DNA from: Botryotinia globosa
Taxonomy: Eukaryota; Ascomycota; Leotiomycetes; Helotiales; Sclerotiniaceae
Assembly (NCBI GenBank): GCA_014898425.1
Contig: RCSZ01000007.1
Span: 1,302,001-1,366,000, forward strand
Reading direction: 5' to 3'
Length of the DNA stretch: 64,000 bases
Shown: piece after piece, positions 11,433-24,358 of the stretch
Position numbering within the stretch: position 1 is the first letter of the stretch
Layout of the letters: each line of letters starts with the position of its first letter
Translations under genes and position numbers: made by a program
Notes under the pieces: model-generated
Told to the model about the DNA's origin: nothing
The model's input: only the letters and a program-made list of their open reading frames with translations
Database searches by the model: none

Positions 11433-13929
11433 AATACTATTAATAAAATAATACTTTATTTTAAAGCAAAAGCAAAAAATACATTTAATATTTGTATTCT
11501 ATTTCAGTTATATATATAATCACTTCTTGAAAACCCTAATTAATTCTATTAATATCTTTCTATTTAATATTCATTTATTCTACTTTATTTCTCTTTTTGA
11601 AAAACAAATCAAATATTCGATTATTTCTTTTTCTTCTTTTTTATACTATATTCTTTTATATAGAATTTATTCAGAAATTAATTTTGGATTCTATAGAATT
11701 TCTTATACAAAAAAGTAGTAATAGGGATTTTGTATAGAATTTAATGCAGATTTGAGATATATAATATTGATAATCAGATATATTCTTATAGATTCAGGTA
11801 GCTCGATTTGATAAGCTAGATATTCAATCCTCTTTAATATTTTGAATAAATCTATGAATTATTATTTGATTTTTGTATTTCTATTTATAATATTAGATAT
11901 ATTATATCTTTAATATAATTTTAAAGAAATATAATCTCCAATCTTAAAGAATATAAGTTTATATTATCGATTAAAATAATGTTTTATAAATATAACTACA
12001 AATTTAATTGTATTAATTATTTCAATCTTTATAGGTTTGTATTTAGTATTATTGACGGGTTCTATTGTCTTGAATATTTTTCTGATATATATTTTTGGAT
12101 TTTGTATTAATTGATATTTTAGTATTCAAAGATTTAAATAGGGTTAAAGTAGGGTTTTGTATTAGATAAATATATTATATCTCTATTTTATTATTATTAA
12201 TATCAGATTCATCATTTGATTTCTTATAACAACTTTTTAATCTTTGATAGTATACTTAATTGTATATATAGTTATTATAACCTTTTGTTTCTTTATTTAC
12301 TTTAATAAATCTCTTCTTTTCATTCTTCTTTATATTATAAGTTTTTGTTTTATTTATTCTATAATTTTATTTAGTATTTTATTTCCAATAAGGTTTTCTA
12401 TCTAATAAAAAAATGTTTTATTTAATCTCATTCTTTGTTTTATTAGTATTATATTTTTTATAGGAATTAAAGGAATTCTTAAAAAACGAAAAGAGGTGAA
12501 TAGATTTATAATTGTTTTAATATTGTAATTTATAAAAAGAAAAACATTTATTGTTATATTAATCAAATGAATAGCTCTTTGGGAAATTGAAATAGTAGAT
12601 ATCAAATTAGTTATTTTTCTTATAATCGATTTGCTTTATAAAAGTTAATAGATTTGTTTTTGATGTAAATATAGATATATGAATATAAAGCTTTATAGTT
12701 AGGTAATAGTATATAGTAAATATCCAAATGTATTTCGATTCTATAGTATTTATATTTCGATTAAATATTATAATATTTTGAATAAATTTTTTGGGATCCT
12801 TATATCGATATATATCTTTAATAATATATTTGAGTTTTTTTAACTTTTCTAATATTATATTTGGTGATATATAGAAATGTGTTTTAAATTTGATATATCA
12901 ATTTTCGATATTAGTTTTAAGTCTTATTTGTATTGTATTAGATATTTTGTTGATATATTACAATTCAGTTTTTTTATATAGATATTAATCAAATTAGGAG
13001 GTAATAAAATAAACAGTAAATAATTCATTAATAATATTTAATATTTTAGTTTTCATACAAATAATAAACAAATATATATTATAAAAAACCAAAGTATTAT
13101 TTATTATTCTAATAAATATATTTGTTTTATTATCTAATTTAAAGTAATTCAGATCTTGAAAATGGAAATATAAGATATTTACTAAAACAAGATTTGATTA
13201 TATAAAAGCTTATATCATTTATAACAATTATTGGAATTATTCTATTATAAAGATTACAACTAATAACTTTATTTTATTTGTTAATATATTATTATTAATA
13301 TTATATAAAAGTAAAATTTGATTATATATTTATATAAATAATAATATATTCGATATTACAAAAAGTTGATTCTGCTTTATAATTTGTAAATCAGGAATAA
13401 TATTAATGATATTTTAAATTACTTCAATTACTCGATTGTAATTATTAAACCAGTTAATAGATATATTAAATATTTCGAAAGTATTGATAGATGTTATAGG
13501 ATTATTAATTAATAATAATCCTTGAATAATAGAAGATATAATCTGATTGTTTATATTTAGATTAAGCAAAATTTAAGTGATTGCTTTTTATTATTGGAAT
13601 AATAATTTATTATAAGTTTTTGATTACTAAATAAAAAACGAATTGATTAAAATTACTCTTTCAATAATCTTCTAAATGAATTAATTAGATTATACTTTTA
13701 GTTTGATAATTAGGTTGTCAATTATTATTATAAAAGTATAATTTGATTATCCTATTTGTTATGAAATTGAATCATTTTAGTTAAATATAATAAATCTGAA
13801 GTTATTTGTTGTTTGAAAAGAATATAAAAAGGGTTTAATTATAAGAAATACGATATTATAAAAGAAGATTTAGTGCTATAGATTGGTGATTGATTCTGTC
13901 TACAGAAAAACTATAGATTTGCTATTATA

Positions 13930-14072
13930 TATAAAACTTGATTGAAATAAAAGAGATAATATTAAGGATTAGAAGATAAGGACCAAGATAATGGTCCTTG
14001 CTTATCTAATCTACACTAAGCTAATTTAGTGTATATGCACGTGATACGTATCACGTGCTTAAAAGTGTAACA
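13930..14072. repeat. Right LTR, 143 bp
   Basis: Retains more GC than the left copy, for example CACGTGATACGTATCACGTG where the left copy has ATGTGATATGTATTATATAT. This indicates C-to-T and G-to-A change in the left copy. Confidence 0.9.
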
Positions 14073-14318
14073 CAAACCCCGATATTTTCGAAAAAAATCA
14101 TATGACTAAAGCGAATTATGCTTATTAATAAAAAAAAAGCTTATTCAGTTAAATTTACCATCAAAATTTACACCGGATTTATAAAAAAAGTATCCGGTAT
14201 ACCAGTATATCCAAAAAAATCCGGTATCACCATATAAAAAGTGTTCAAATAAGGAAATTATTCCGGTATATCCAAGATTCCGGTATATCCCAGTCCGGTA
14301 TAGCCAAGTTTTTCTGTA

Positions 14319-16995
14319 GTACCTACTACCTAGGTAGGTACCGATTCGCGATCGATTGATGAAATCCCATTGTGTGGATGAAAGAAACTGCGCGAGTAAT
14401 TTTCTCGCCTGGCCTTGATCTGTATCTCTTTCGAGCCGGATGCCTGGTCACTTGGTAAGGTTGGCATGGGTTTTCTTCCTGGGCATTCGGAGTTACATGC
14501 CAGAGTTTCCTGTGCGTTGAAACTTGAGAGACGGAATGCTACTCTGTGCAGGTAGCAGGATGAATTGTCCAGGGCCCTTGACTTTGATCTTTCAAGAATC
14601 AAGGGTCTCAGGGCTGAAATGACGGTCGGGGTAACGTTCTCTATCGGGAAGGGTCGCCGATGTGACTCTCTGGCTGTAGGTGGTTAACATTGAAGATATT
14701 GCATCACATGATTCACATCACATCATATCATATCACATACAGATATTGAAAGAGATTCGGAATCTTCGGTCGATGATAGATGGAAGTTGGAGATCGTTGG
14801 CTAAGAGGTCAAGAGATTTGAAAGAAAATCTGATCCGATGTCCGAGATATATAGTACCATTCATTAGCATGACATTGCAATCCCGTTGCAAATAAGATTC
14901 GAAGAAAGGATTGAGAATTTGAGATGAACTTTTCTCCACAAAGTCCACCCTTTTACCAGGACAGTACATACGTTTGTTTAACCCACCTTCAGGCTGAAAA
15001 ACGTGAATAGAATCAATAGAATCAATAGATGAACGGCCTAGAATTGTCAGTAGGGAAGTTCCTTGTCATATGATTTGTTACAAATGAAATTCAAAGGTTC
15101 TCGTGCCGAAAAGATGAGAATCCAGAACAATTGATTGGCATGATTGGAAAGTATGATTGATGATGATATTTTAATTGGAAACATTGGAGCCGTGCCAAGT
15201 ATGTCGGAGATATATGGTGGTTTTGCTTGCAGATGAGGACAGAGTTTTCCCTGTCATTGATGATTAGCAATCGAGAAAGTTGATAGAAACGGGTATTACA
15301 GTAGTCACCACTTCCAACTTCCAACTTCCAACTTACCCAAAGGCTAGAACGTTTTCCATCCGAAGAGATTTTCGTGACTATGGAGTTAGAGAACTCTCGG
15401 GGCATTTCTCATACTTGTCGATCCATCATCTGAGCACCCTCTCCATCTTCCCTCGACCTTTTTCCGGTGCTTCTTCTTCAGCTGGCTTCGTCGTTTGGCT
15501 GTTTCGGAAGCGTAGCAAATGTCATTATACTCGAGCACAAACGTCGCCGGTAGCTATTCGTCCCATCAACTAATCATTATACCTTCCGTCTAATTCCCAA
15601 AAGAGATGGCCATTCTCTCTAGTTTGAGTCCCTGCTCTGTCCTCAATGACTGACTGCAGCGGCATAGATGCAGGTACAGGTGCTTTGAAGCCATACAAGC
15701 CAGACAAGCCATACAAGCCATTAAGAACAGCCCTTGCATACGAGGTAGCCCTCATTTACTCACAGAAAGCGCTGATAATAAGGCTCTCGCACAGGAAAAA
15801 GAGGATACAGTATGCAGTATTCGATATTCTCTCGTGTTTCAAAAGCCTTCTTTATATCATTGCGCCAATCGTAAGCATTTCCGGTGCGTACCGCCAATTA
15901 GATCTCCGCACAGATCAATGCATACCCAGGTATAGCAGTGACGATGAATATGTAGTTCTTTTCCTTCCTTTCCTTTTGTATCTCTGGTTGTTCATCGCAT
16001 GAACTTTCTCTAAGCATCAAGAGGAGAGAGAGAATGAGTATCTCACCGCAGCATTAATCATCATAGACAATGTGTTATGCCATATAGCAATGAAATTATA
16101 TCATTGTTGCCTCTGACACGCGATCATACTCTTGTCAAGCAAAAGTCAATTATCCACTGATTACCATGCATCTAAGCGCAAAGTGGAGGAGAGGAGGAAT
16201 CCCCAAGAGCTAATGCTTATTATCATAACAAACGAAACAACAACCACGACACTACAGTCTGCGGCATTCACACAGACCTCGCCGACGCATGGAAAGTAAA
16301 CAAACCGTGAAGATTTGGTAAACACACGGATGAATTTCAAAATAGAACAATGATGATATTTATGATTGATATCTATTATTGATATGATGAATGTAAAACT
16401 CTTCCACCGTCTGTCTGTCTTTCCCCCTTCCCCTCGTGCTTTCTCCAATCTCATCTGATCTCATCCATCTCATCCATCTCATCCATCTCATCCATCTCAT
16501 CCATCTCATCCATCTCATCCATCTCATCCATCTCATCCATCTCATCCATCTCATCTGATCTGTTTTTCTAATCCGAAAGTGATATTCTTATATCGTATGC
16601 TTCATGCATTAAACAACATACATAATATTGATATTAAATTGAGATCACGAATCACCATCAGCCACCATTCTTCCAACAGATACAATCCGGGGCACTCAGG
16701 AATTCTGGAACATTGGATCAGATAGATACCGATACACAAAACATTGGAATTTCATCAACTCGATACAATCGCACACATATCTCGAGAAAATAAACTACCC
16801 CTCCTCCACCTTCCTCCAACAAAAACACACCTACTCGAAAACGATTCTCTCCACCGAACCCTCAAGCATTAGACGATCAATATCTGACATCCGCTGTACA
16901 ACATTCAAGCAAGCAATCCAGCAAGCCCTTTCCTTACCCATCCACCTTCCACCACAACGCCTCTGGTCCAACAGCCATCATCATCCGATCTCCCT
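14319..16995. other. Intergenic region with a CATCT/CATC repeat
   Basis: No gene recognised. Open frames at 14330-14602 and 15646-16002 lack coding character. The long minus frame with repeated RWM units is only the translated minisatellite at about 16448-16556. Confidence 0.5.
16448..16556. repeat. (CATCTCATC)n minisatellite
   Basis: About eleven near-perfect 9-bp units (CATCTCATC), bounded by TCTCATCTGATCT on both sides. Translates into spurious repeat ORFs. Confidence 0.95.
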
Positions 16996-18283
16996 ATTGG
17001 TCTCTCACACAAAACACACCCAATCTCCCCCCCAAATCAACAAGAACATCATCACATTATCCCGAAACCCGAAACCTACATACTCTCCTCCGCAGCAAAA
17101 TCCAAGCTCCATCCTCGCCGCCCGCACGTTTACGAGCGCTCAGCCCCATCCCATCCCATCCCGCCCAGCAAGACCGGCACGACAAACTTCGCACGTACAC
17201 TTACTTGCACTTGCCCTCGCACTTGCATTAAAAAACATTTGCTTCTTCCCGTCCACGCAACTCGCATGCCGGGTTTCTTGGCCGCTTTTTCCTTGTCTCT
17301 TAATTTAGGATCCGGATTTTATTGTTATTTGCTGGCTTTGCCCATCCAATCCTCTTTCTCGCTCTTCATTGATACCTCCTCGCAATACCTGTCATCCCGG
17401 TTCTTGGTATACCATAACGCCTTTATCAATATCAACATCGATATCAGTATCCATAGCTATATCCATAGCTATATCCATCGATCCTCCTACATCCATACTC
17501 ATTCTGCCCTAGGAGATAACCAAACACGCGATTCCGAGCTACTCACTGACCGACCGACCGACCGACCGACCGACCGACCGCCTAACGCGTGAGAAGAGCA
17601 CCCCCAAGAGAGGAAAAAGAAAAGAAAAGAAAAGAAAAGAAAAGAAAAGAAAAGAAACAAAATCAACAAGAAAAGACACTTGGTTTTTCCAAACCATTAT
17701 ATCGTCTTTGAAAACATCCCTCGAGTTTCACTCTTCCCTTCTCTCGCTTTTTTCTTTCTTTCTTTCTCTTTGAGTTTTCCTCCTCCTCCAAATTGGCCCC
17801 GTCGAGTATCTCGATTTCGATTTCGATTTCCAATCTTCAATTTCAATTTCATTTTCTCGATAGCTCCCGGATATATTTACACCACATATACATAGCAACC
17901 GCACTACCACAAACTCGAAACAAAAACACTCGACACTTTGTGGAGAACTTCATTCATTCATTCAGTCATTCAATCATTTACTATCGTATACATCCATTAT
18001 ACCACATTCATTTATTCATTTATTCACTCCTACCATCCTTCACTTCGCAAACCGAACCCCGAGAAAACCGAAGAAGACGTCACCGGTCCATCCATCCATT
18101 CATCCATTCCAATCCCCCAAAAATTGTTTTATTTTATTTTTTAATAATCTTTTCTTCTACTCCATCAAACCCTCAAACCATCAAATCAAAATCATCAAAC
18201 CCATCAAAACCAACCCTCCACCCCTTCATCTAGAACCCCCCGTCCACATCTCGCCAAACTTTCCAACCTTCCAATTCCAATTC

Positions 18284-18333
<50 letters not shown>

Positions 18334-20013
18334 TAAAACAAGGTCTCCATTCTCCCGCCCCCGGGAGTTAACGAAGCATAAGCATAAGCATCAAGCAGAA
18401 GGAAAGAAGAAGAAGAAGATTGATTACAAGAATCCACTTCCCAAAAAATTTACCCACCCCCTCAACTCGCCCCGCCTCGCCCTACGAACGAAACAAACCC
18501 GAGACGAAACGAGCATCCCTCCATTCCATCTCACCGGCCCCATCTAAGAATCTATCCCAATACCGGTAATCGTGCTTGAAAGAAAAAAAAGAAAAAAGCA
18601 GCTGCACACAGAGAGAGCCAGGCACATACAAAGTATATAACAAAGCATACAAAACCAAGCCAAGCCCCTCCCTCAAAAAAACAAACCAAAAAAAAAACTC
18701 TACTTGGTATAATCCCAGTAACCTTCCGCAAGGTTTCTTGGGACTAGGCTCGATATTGGAAAATCAATCCACAAAGTATTATATATTAATTATCGCAAGA
18801 AAAACTATAAGCAACAAATCCCGTCAACAAATCCCGTCAACCTGGTCATTAATAATTCTTTTGAAGATATAACTCCACTCGCTCATAATATCCACCCATA
18901 TTACTCTCTGCCACCCCGTCAGTCACGCAAATCCGAGCCTCCATCTCATGCGAATTCATTCCCTTTGCTTTCCCTAACAACGACTACAAGACGAGTTCGA
19001 AGACGACCAAAAAATAACAATCGCTTTACTTGTACAACCACACACGCACACACGCACGCTTTCTTTCCATCTCCCAAATTCCAAAATAGATCCCACGTTT
19101 TAACTTCCCATCAAAAAGCGAAAAGGATCCAAAATTAAATTCTACGAAGAACAAGAAGAAGAGTACGACATTGATTTGCTGCACCTACCGGTCTGCCTAC
19201 CCACCTGCATATCATACCATATCATCATCCTGCACGTTGCCGAAGCTCATCCAATCCATGCTTGCGGATTCTTCCAAGCTTACTGATTACTGCACTGCAA
19301 TATTTCCCACATACATACATACGATTCATCCACCTGGGATTGATTATCTACCAAGCGTCGCTCCTAGCAAACAGATCAGATACGTACATTACATCGTACA
19401 CAACACCCTTCCACAACCTCTCCCGACATTCTTTTAACGTAACCCAAAAACCTACATAACTATCCCGTGCTGCGTACTGCGTGGAATTTTCGGTACATTA
19501 TCTTCCTTTTAGATAATCTTTCCTATCCATCATATCAGATCATCGGCGAAGAAAAGAGACTGGGTGCGAAGAAACGAGGAAGCGAAAGCTGGCAACTAAA
19601 GTCAGACTTTGTGTAGCCTCGGAACCATCAGTCTGAGACAAGGTCTGGATACACAACATATCATCCCATACACTCCTTTTGGGTATTACGCCGTACGTAC
19701 AACCTCAGCCAAAGACTGGATGAATAGTACGTGAAGGACAAGAAACAGAAGGAAGCCTCCTGATTTCTGAATCCGATTCATCGTTCAATTATCTCGTCAG
19801 TCATTCTTTATTGAGAAGTAGTCATCTCTGTAAAAGTTGTGCGCCTTGTCATTCGTTTATATCATTAATTTCGACATCGCCTTCCGAACATCGCTTTTCA
19901 TCGCCATCTTTCCGGAGGCTTTATACTATTCGTTGCCGCACTTGAGACCAGTCATAATACGTATGCTATCATTTCAGTAACGCCACGGCTTCACTCATTC
20001 AATAAAAGACATC
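16996..20013 (+). promoter_or_regulatory. Long pyrimidine/CA-rich leader and promoter region of the membrane-protein gene
   Basis: About 3 kb of strongly strand-biased sequence (C, T and A rich on +, G poor) ahead of the ATG at 20014. It holds several simple repeats: (GACC)n near 17547-17580, (AAAAG)n near 17618-17655, TTCGAT repeats near 17815-17830 and (CAGGCA)n near 18285-18332. The bias is typical of long fungal 5' leaders of highly regulated genes. No upstream gene is recognised. Transcript start not visible. Confidence 0.4.
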
Positions 20014-21456
20014 ATGTCGACCTCGAAAGCATTACCATTGAGTTTAGGCTTTCTAGCATTGGCAAGTGAGACTGCCATGCTTATTTTTAACATCATCTTC
20101 TCGGCCACCATTTCGAAACACAGCACGACAAACAAAGCAAGCGTATCATCTTATGTCGCGACCGGTCTTGGAGTTGTCACAGAAGCATTACTTGTGCTAC
20201 TGGTAATCAGACAAATCAAGTATCAAAACCACATTCAAGATCGTGGAAATGGACGACTAAGAATATATCTTTTTGCTGGACTCACCTCCATATTTGCCGG
20301 GTTATCGACAATCGCTACAGCACTATCATTGTGCTTAATGAGGCAAAATTTGTCTCTACTTCCTAAAATAATTATTTCCTCCCCGGCGCAATCGATGACG
20401 ATGGGTGGGTTTGTTATATGGGCAATATCGTTGGCTTCGCAAGCCGTATTCCTCATTTGTTTAGTTGTAATTCAAAGAAAAGACTTTCATCAACAAATTC
20501 AGCCATATATCACCGAATCAGAAGCACACATCTCTTCGGAAATGCAGCAGAGATCACAACCCCAGAGCCTAAACGATGGATCCGAATACGGAAGAAATGG
20601 CTCGATAGAATCGAAGACTCAATGGTCATATAGTGGTCGATCTCGATCAGGATCGGATCCAAAACGTTCGATGGGCTCATTCCGATCATCGATTTCTCAT
20701 GTTGTACGCCCGATCACTTCGAAGACTCGACTTATTCATTCCAACAGCCAGCGCAGTCATCATTTCCGACCATCTTTCGATTCAACTTATCGCGAAACGA
20801 CTGAAAGGGCCGAAGACGACTTCGACTCATGGAACACATCTGGTGTAGATGCACAATCTAGACAAGTTATTGAATCAGCTTCACCCAGCCCCCCAAGGTT
20901 TCTCGAAACGATTCCCGCTAGTCCGACTGGGAGTAGAAGTCCTAGTCCAGGGTTCCCATTAGATCTTGAACCCCCCAGGCCAACACGAAGTCGAAGTTAC
21001 AGTCCAGCTGCGAGCATCAGGAGTGAGAGATCACTCTATCGAGCGAGGCAAGGGGGGATGAGTCTAGAAGGCACAAGGGAGGAAAATATTCATCCTTTAT
21101 TTAGATCCGACTCTCCTAGTCCGGCACCTGCTGCTACTGCCGAAACCATCATAACCGCCGCTCCGGGAGCTGGATCGATTACCTTGTCGGATGTTCACAG
21201 CATTCGTTCCATAAACCGATTAAGAAGTGAGAGCCTGCCTCCACTCATGCACAATCCCAGCTTGGATAGCATCCGACGCGCGATAGAACAGGAAGATATG
21301 GGAATAACTGAAGAAGTCGAAGGAGAGCGTAGCCTGACACCACCCATACCGGAATGGATATTAGGAGCTGGACCACGAACCAGTATGTCCGAGTACAATC
21401 GCAAAAAGGCCATGTCGTTGAGTAGAGTAGGGAAGTCGGATACGACAGAGTATTGA
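20014..21456 (+). CDS. Four-transmembrane fungal protein with a long Ser/Arg-rich cytosolic tail
   Basis: Single exon, 480 residues. Four hydrophobic segments lie at about residues 7-30, 46-66, 82-106 and 128-153, joined by short loops. A roughly 320-residue hydrophilic tail follows, with many Ser-Pro and Arg-Ser pairs (for example SPSPGFP, RSRSYSP, SDSPSP), suggesting multisite phosphorylation. I do not recognise a named family; the topology resembles fungal-specific tetraspan membrane proteins of unknown function. The start is the first ATG of the frame, preceded by AGACATC. The upstream region has an unusually long low-complexity leader. No sign of decay. Confidence 0.8.
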   Translation: MSTSKALPLSLGFLALASETAMLIFNIIFSATISKHSTTNKASVSSYVATGLGVVTEALLVLLVIRQIKYQNHIQDRGNGRLRIYLFAGLTSIFAGLSTIATALSLCLMRQNLSLLPKIIISSPAQSMTMGGFVIWAISLASQAVFLICLVVIQRKDFHQQIQPYITESEAHISSEMQQRSQPQSLNDGSEYGRNGSIESKTQWSYSGRSRSGSDPKRSMGSFRSSISHVVRPITSKTRLIHSNSQRSHHFRPSFDSTYRETTERAEDDFDSWNTSGVDAQSRQVIESASPSPPRFLETIPASPTGSRSPSPGFPLDLEPPRPTRSRSYSPAASIRSERSLYRARQGGMSLEGTREENIHPLFRSDSPSPAPAATAETIITAAPGAGSITLSDVHSIRSINRLRSESLPPLMHNPSLDSIRRAIEQEDMGITEEVEGERSLTPPIPEWILGAGPRTSMSEYNRKKAMSLSRVGKSDTTEY

Positions 21457-22791
21457 GCATGGGAATATCAGGAGAGGGTATTCCAAATAATGTTTGACAT
21501 GGGAAGAAAAAGAGAGAAAAGAGAAAAAAAAATCCATAGAGGACATGGAAAACAGGCTATAAGCTGAACGAATTTCTTTGCTCAATTAAGGTGGAAATGG
21601 AATGGAATGTCATGACGAAACCGATACCATTTGATGTATTAGCGCGGCGTTAATTTTTTTTCCAAGTTAGATAGGTATACCTTAAATTTTAACGAAATAG
21701 ATGAATGATTTTGAAAGAAGATGATGTTTGATTTGGACTTGTGTAGTGAATGTTTGTGCCGTTGGTTGTGACACGCATTGATCAAGTGTTTCTGATGGTG
21801 GACAAGAAAAGAGAGATGGAATAGTAGTTGTACTGTAGTGATAGTAATAACAATAACAATGATTGATATAGGGACCTCGGGAAACCTCTCAATTGACTGC
21901 CATTGCAATGATTAACAGATGGATATATGCTGATCTGGATCAAAATCAATACTATAGGAATCCTAAGCAAGTTTAATTGTATTGATAATAAGTACATCCA
22001 TAGAGTAGTAGTCGATGAGTTCGAGTCGAGTTTGTTAGTGGTGTTGCAGGTGATCTAAGTTGGCCAAGACAAGGCTGAAAGAAAGAGGTTTATAACCCCG
22101 CATCTGTTTGTGATAGAACTAGGGATGATTATGTAAGGATTTTTCTTTTGGATTTTTGGCCTGAGCCGCAATTGGATAATAGTTGTTATATATGGATATA
22201 TGAATATCTGTATATACAAATCGTAATTATAACAATTTATATAAATACCTACCAAGGAAGGTAGATAGATGGTGAACGAAAAGAATATGAATGAAATGAA
22301 AAGAAACTACCATTATAAAAGATGCTTCCTACCTATATACAGCAAATCATTGAAATGTCTCTTGTGTTTCTGTCATTGACAACCGTGCATGACCATTATT
22401 CCATTGTATTGATTCATTGTATTGATTCATTCCATCGTCTTGGCACACAAGGTTGTAGATGATGTACGACTGATTGTAGCCTGGCTTGTTAGCGTTTCCT
22501 TCACGCCACTACACCTGGTCTGTGTGCAAGTGATTTGGGAATTCGTACCGTGAACTACTCACTACTGACTACCTTCCAAACTTCTTTCTATCAAGAGGTA
22601 AACTAATAACTCCAACTTCAACTCCATTACACCACACTACAACTTCTTCAATATCAAAGCTTACTACCTACCTATTGTTCGTTCATCGTCACTTCCAACA
22701 TCTTGCTTGATACCCTTTTTCACAACCTCTTGAAAAGTCTCACGGCTCTGTCTCAGTCATCACCACAGTCGCATTTCCCAACGTCGCAAGT
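21457..22791. other. Intergenic region between the membrane-protein gene and RAD23
   Basis: 3' flank of the tetraspan gene and promoter of RAD23. The last 250 bp is CT-rich, as expected of a leader. No ORF of interest. Confidence 0.6.
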
Positions 22792-24358
22792 ATGAAGTTG
22801 ACTTTCAAGGTATGTTATTACTTGCCCTTTTGACATCGGCGTTCTATCAGTCCATTATACTAATTACCGTTGGTCGCACGTAGGATTTGAAGCAGCAGAA
22901 ATTCGTCCTCGAGGCTGAGCCTACTGAGCTTGTACGTTAGCAATATATTTTCGATTTTCGACATCATTCTATCCTACCTTCATCGCCGCCTCATATCTAT
23001 CGTTCGAATAGCAGCTAACCCATATAACACAGGTCTCTGACGTGAAGGAGAAGATTTTCAAGGAGAAGGGATGGGAAGCGTCGCAACAAAAGTTGATCTA
23101 TTCTGGTATGTTCTGCATTCGGCCGCAGATGTTGATGACTGGTCAGAGACTTTTGGCGCGCATTTGACTAACGACAATTCCAGGCAAAATCTTACAAGAT
23201 GCGAATACGCTAGAATCCTATCACATCGAGGAGAAGGGATTCATCGTTTGCATGATTACAAAGGTAAATATCCACTGATTGTCCAACAATGTTCTCCCCA
23301 TTTTTCTAACACTTGAGATAGCCCAAGGCTGCACCAGCTACGTCCTCTGCGTCCTCTGCGCCTAAAGCTCCATCGACCCCTGCTCCAGCATCAGCTGCTA
23401 CACCCGCTCCACCTGCTGCGCCTGCACATTCGTCGAGTACCCCAAACACCGCTGTTCCAGCAACACCTTCTCCTGCTGGTGCCTCGATCCCAGCTGCTCA
23501 AGCCACACCATCAAATGAGACTACCGGTCTGGCTATGGGAGCTGAGCGTTCAGCACAAATCGCTGAGATGGAAAGCATGGGTTTTGAGAGATCACAGATT
23601 GAAGCAGCCATGCGTGCTGCCTTTTACAACTCGGAACGTGCTATTGAATATTTGTTGAATGTAGGTTCATCTTAGTCCAGAAGTGATCACTATTACTAAC
23701 ATCTCCCCAGGGAATCCCAGAAAATCTTTTACAAGAACAACGACAAGCTACACCAGCTGCACCCCCCGCTGGTCAAGCCTCATCTCCTCCCGCTGCCGGT
23801 GGCGAAGATGACCCAGTCGATCTTTTCCAAGCAGCTGCCGCAAATGCAGGCAATCGGGGTGGTGCTGCTCGCGGACGAGCTGGAGCTGGAGCCGATCTTT
23901 TGGGGGGTGCTGGAGCTGGAGCTGCAGCTGGTGGACTCGGTAACCTCGACTTTCTCCGAAATAACCCTCAATTCCAACAACTTCGACAAGTCGTTCAGCA
24001 ACAACCTCAGATGCTCGAGCCTATCCTCCAGCAAGTTGGCGCTGGTAACCCACAATTGGCCACTCTGATCAGTCAGCATCCAGAGCAATTTCTGCAACTT
24101 TTGAGTGAGAATGCCGATGACGATGCGCCACTTCCACCAGGAGCTCAGGCTATCGAGGTGACACCAGATGAGCGTGATGCTATTGAGAGAGTAAGAAATA
24201 CCTATCCTTGTATTTGATTTTTTTCCCCCACTAACAATCGGCAGTTATGTCGTCTCGGCTTCAATAGAGAGCAAGCGATCCAAGCCTATTTTGCCTGCGA
24301 TAAGAATGAAGAATTGGCTGCCAACTTCCTTTTCGAGCAACCCGAGGATGAGGAATAG
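22792..24358 (+). CDS. RAD23: RAD23, UV excision-repair protein / ubiquitin shuttle receptor
   Basis: Seven exons fit: 22792-22809, 22884-22931, 23033-23105, 23184-23263, 23322-23660, 23711-24190 and 24245-24358, total 383 residues, the normal family size. Domains in order: ubiquitin-like domain (1-75, [19 protein letters not shown]), Ala/Pro-rich linker, UBA1 (about 149-186, [20 protein letters not shown]), Gly/Ala-rich linker, XPC/Rad4-binding domain (about 264-320, [19 protein letters not shown]) and UBA2 (about 337-380, [20 protein letters not shown]). In the family it stabilises Rad4/XPC for nucleotide-excision repair in the nucleus and carries ubiquitinated clients to the proteasome through its UBL. 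The very short first exon (six codons) and intron-dense 5' end are typical of filamentous fungi. All exon phases close. Confidence 0.97.

Larger units (their letters stand above)
11290..14072. mobile_element. RIP-degraded LTR retrotransposon nested in the MITE
   Basis: Two direct LTRs of 143 bp (11290-11432 and 13930-14072) share long identical runs and end in GTGTAACA; the left one begins TG, and the right one TA (a G-to-A change). The 5-bp target duplication CAAAC is perfect (11285-11289 and 14073-14077). The 2.5-kb interior is extremely AT-rich and has no ORF over about 70 codons, so the coding capacity is gone or never existed (LARD-like). Superfamily cannot be assigned. Confidence 0.9.
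11163..14316. mobile_element. TIR DNA element (Tc1/mariner-pogo-like MITE) split by an LTR element
   Basis: The ends are inverted copies of about 28 bp: left CAGAAGAACTTGGTTATACC and right, read on the other strand, CAGAAAAACTTGGCTATACC, both continuing GGACTGGG. Each end is flanked by TA (11161-11162 and 14317-14318), the target duplication of Tc1/mariner-superfamily elements. Several subterminal TATACCGG/CCGGTATA words occur in the right arm (about 14190-14300). Without the LTR insertion, and counting the target duplication once, the element would be about 370 bp with no ORF, so it is a non-autonomous MITE. Confidence 0.8.

Noticed and set aside
16360..16554. Minus ORF made of repeated RWM units
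   Set aside because: Pure translation of the 9-bp minisatellite.
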